From contig NC_134087.1 of the NCBI RefSeq assembly GCF_000715075.1, positions 105,749,161-105,813,160 on the forward strand: a DNA stretch of 64,000 nucleotides. Direction: 5' to 3'. The notes beneath the pieces were generated by a model, which was given only the letters and a program-made list of their open reading frames with translations, was not told where the DNA came from and did no database searches. This stretch comes from Nicotiana tabacum (Eukaryota > Streptophyta > Magnoliopsida > Solanales > Solanaceae). The position numbers were made by a program, and so were the translations under genes. The first letter of the stretch is position 1; each line of letters begins with the position of its first letter. This document shows positions 63,599 to 64,000 of the stretch, one piece after another.

Positions 63599-64000
63599 TT
63601 ACTTTCCAACATTTTCAGACAACTTCAACCCAATAAATATGCCCGCTAACATAGCAGAAGAAATAGCACTTGCTGCACTTTCATTTGTTACTACTTCTTC
63701 ACTTTCTTCAACGGCCGAGCTTGAAGATGACTCTTGTGAAAAACTTGTTTTTTTAAATTTGTTGAAGACTTCTAAGGCTTCATCATAATATTGGAAAGCA
63801 TGAAAGTAGCTACCCTCGACTCCAACAAGCATTTTAACACACTCAGACTAATTTTTGTATATTCCCGGCTTCTTACCACAAAAAACAACAAACACCATAG
63901 ATTTGAGTTTTTGTTTACCTTCAACAAATTTTTCAAATTCATCGAACGCCCATATGGCCGCATTGTGAGACTTGAAAAACTGGAAGATGCTACGCTTAAC
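63599..64000 (-). pseudogene. Cauli_VI / RNase H1 N-terminal domain gene, 3' part, with stop
   Basis: On the minus strand one frame runs from the window edge to TAA at 63601-63599, interrupted by a single TAG at 63850-63848. Around that stop the product has the signature of the RNA-DNA hybrid binding domain shared by RNase H1 N-termini and caulimovirus viroplasmin (Cauli_VI): FVVFCGKKPGIYKN before the stop, then YFHAFQYYDEALEVFNKF. The stop sits where the family usually has a tryptophan, so a single G-to-A change explains it. A serine/glutamate-rich linker and a short alanine-rich hydrophobic C-terminus follow. Such domains occur in plant host proteins and in integrated pararetroviral DNA; with the 5' part outside the window I cannot tell which. 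The retroelement at 53552 inserted just beyond its stop codon. Confidence 0.6.

Overview
This window is plant nuclear DNA, most likely from Solanaceae and plausibly Nicotiana. The evidence is an intron-rich serine carboxypeptidase gene with GT-AG introns, an Au-type SINE 3' end, and stacked Ty3/gypsy chromovirus elements (Tekay/Del-like) with 2.5-3.8 kb LTRs. The family assignment is inference from sequence style; no search was run. About 80% of the window is retrotransposon.

Layout. 1-6136: SINE tail, then one apparently intact host gene on the minus strand (serine carboxypeptidase III / SCPL48-49 type, eight exons, 498 residues), then AT-rich intergenic DNA. 6137-10345: truncated minus-strand Ty3 element (5' LTR, primer-binding site, broken gag). 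10911-27021: a MITE-like inverted-repeat element carrying a Ty3 element (11249-26520). The 5' LTR of that element is split by a solo LTR (20821-25699, target duplication AAAGC), which is itself split by another solo LTR (21049-23975, target duplication AGAGT). 27022-28265: AT-rich local tandem repeats. 28266-39670: plus-strand Ty3 element with readable but broken gag, protease, RT, RNase H, integrase and chromodomain, and with two LTRs from different subfamilies. 39671-40368: continuation of the local tandem repeats, ending in a long (AT)n(AG)n tract. 40924-51266: long-LTR element with a non-coding interior and target duplication CTTGT. 51272-53551: AT-rich DNA with one promising unrecognised 107-codon ORF. 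53552-63591: a second non-coding long-LTR element, minus strand, target duplication GACAT. 63599-64000: end of a broken gene with an RNase H1 N-terminal (Cauli_VI/viroplasmin) domain.

How it fits together. I see no host pathway or operon here. The coherent system is the retrotransposon community. LTRs from several subfamilies keep the same ordered modules: clusters of short CG-rich palindromes, then a TTGAGGTAAGT splice-donor-like motif, and in one group TCCCTTGCCGGGA arrays followed by GTTGC-GCAAC minisatellites. All three visible gag starts sit directly after an AG acceptor-like sequence. Two elements keep LTRs, priming sites and target duplications but no recognisable coding sequence, so they look like non-autonomous derivatives mobilised by relatives. 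Boundaries were set by eye from LTR termini (TG...CA), target duplications and alignment between copies.
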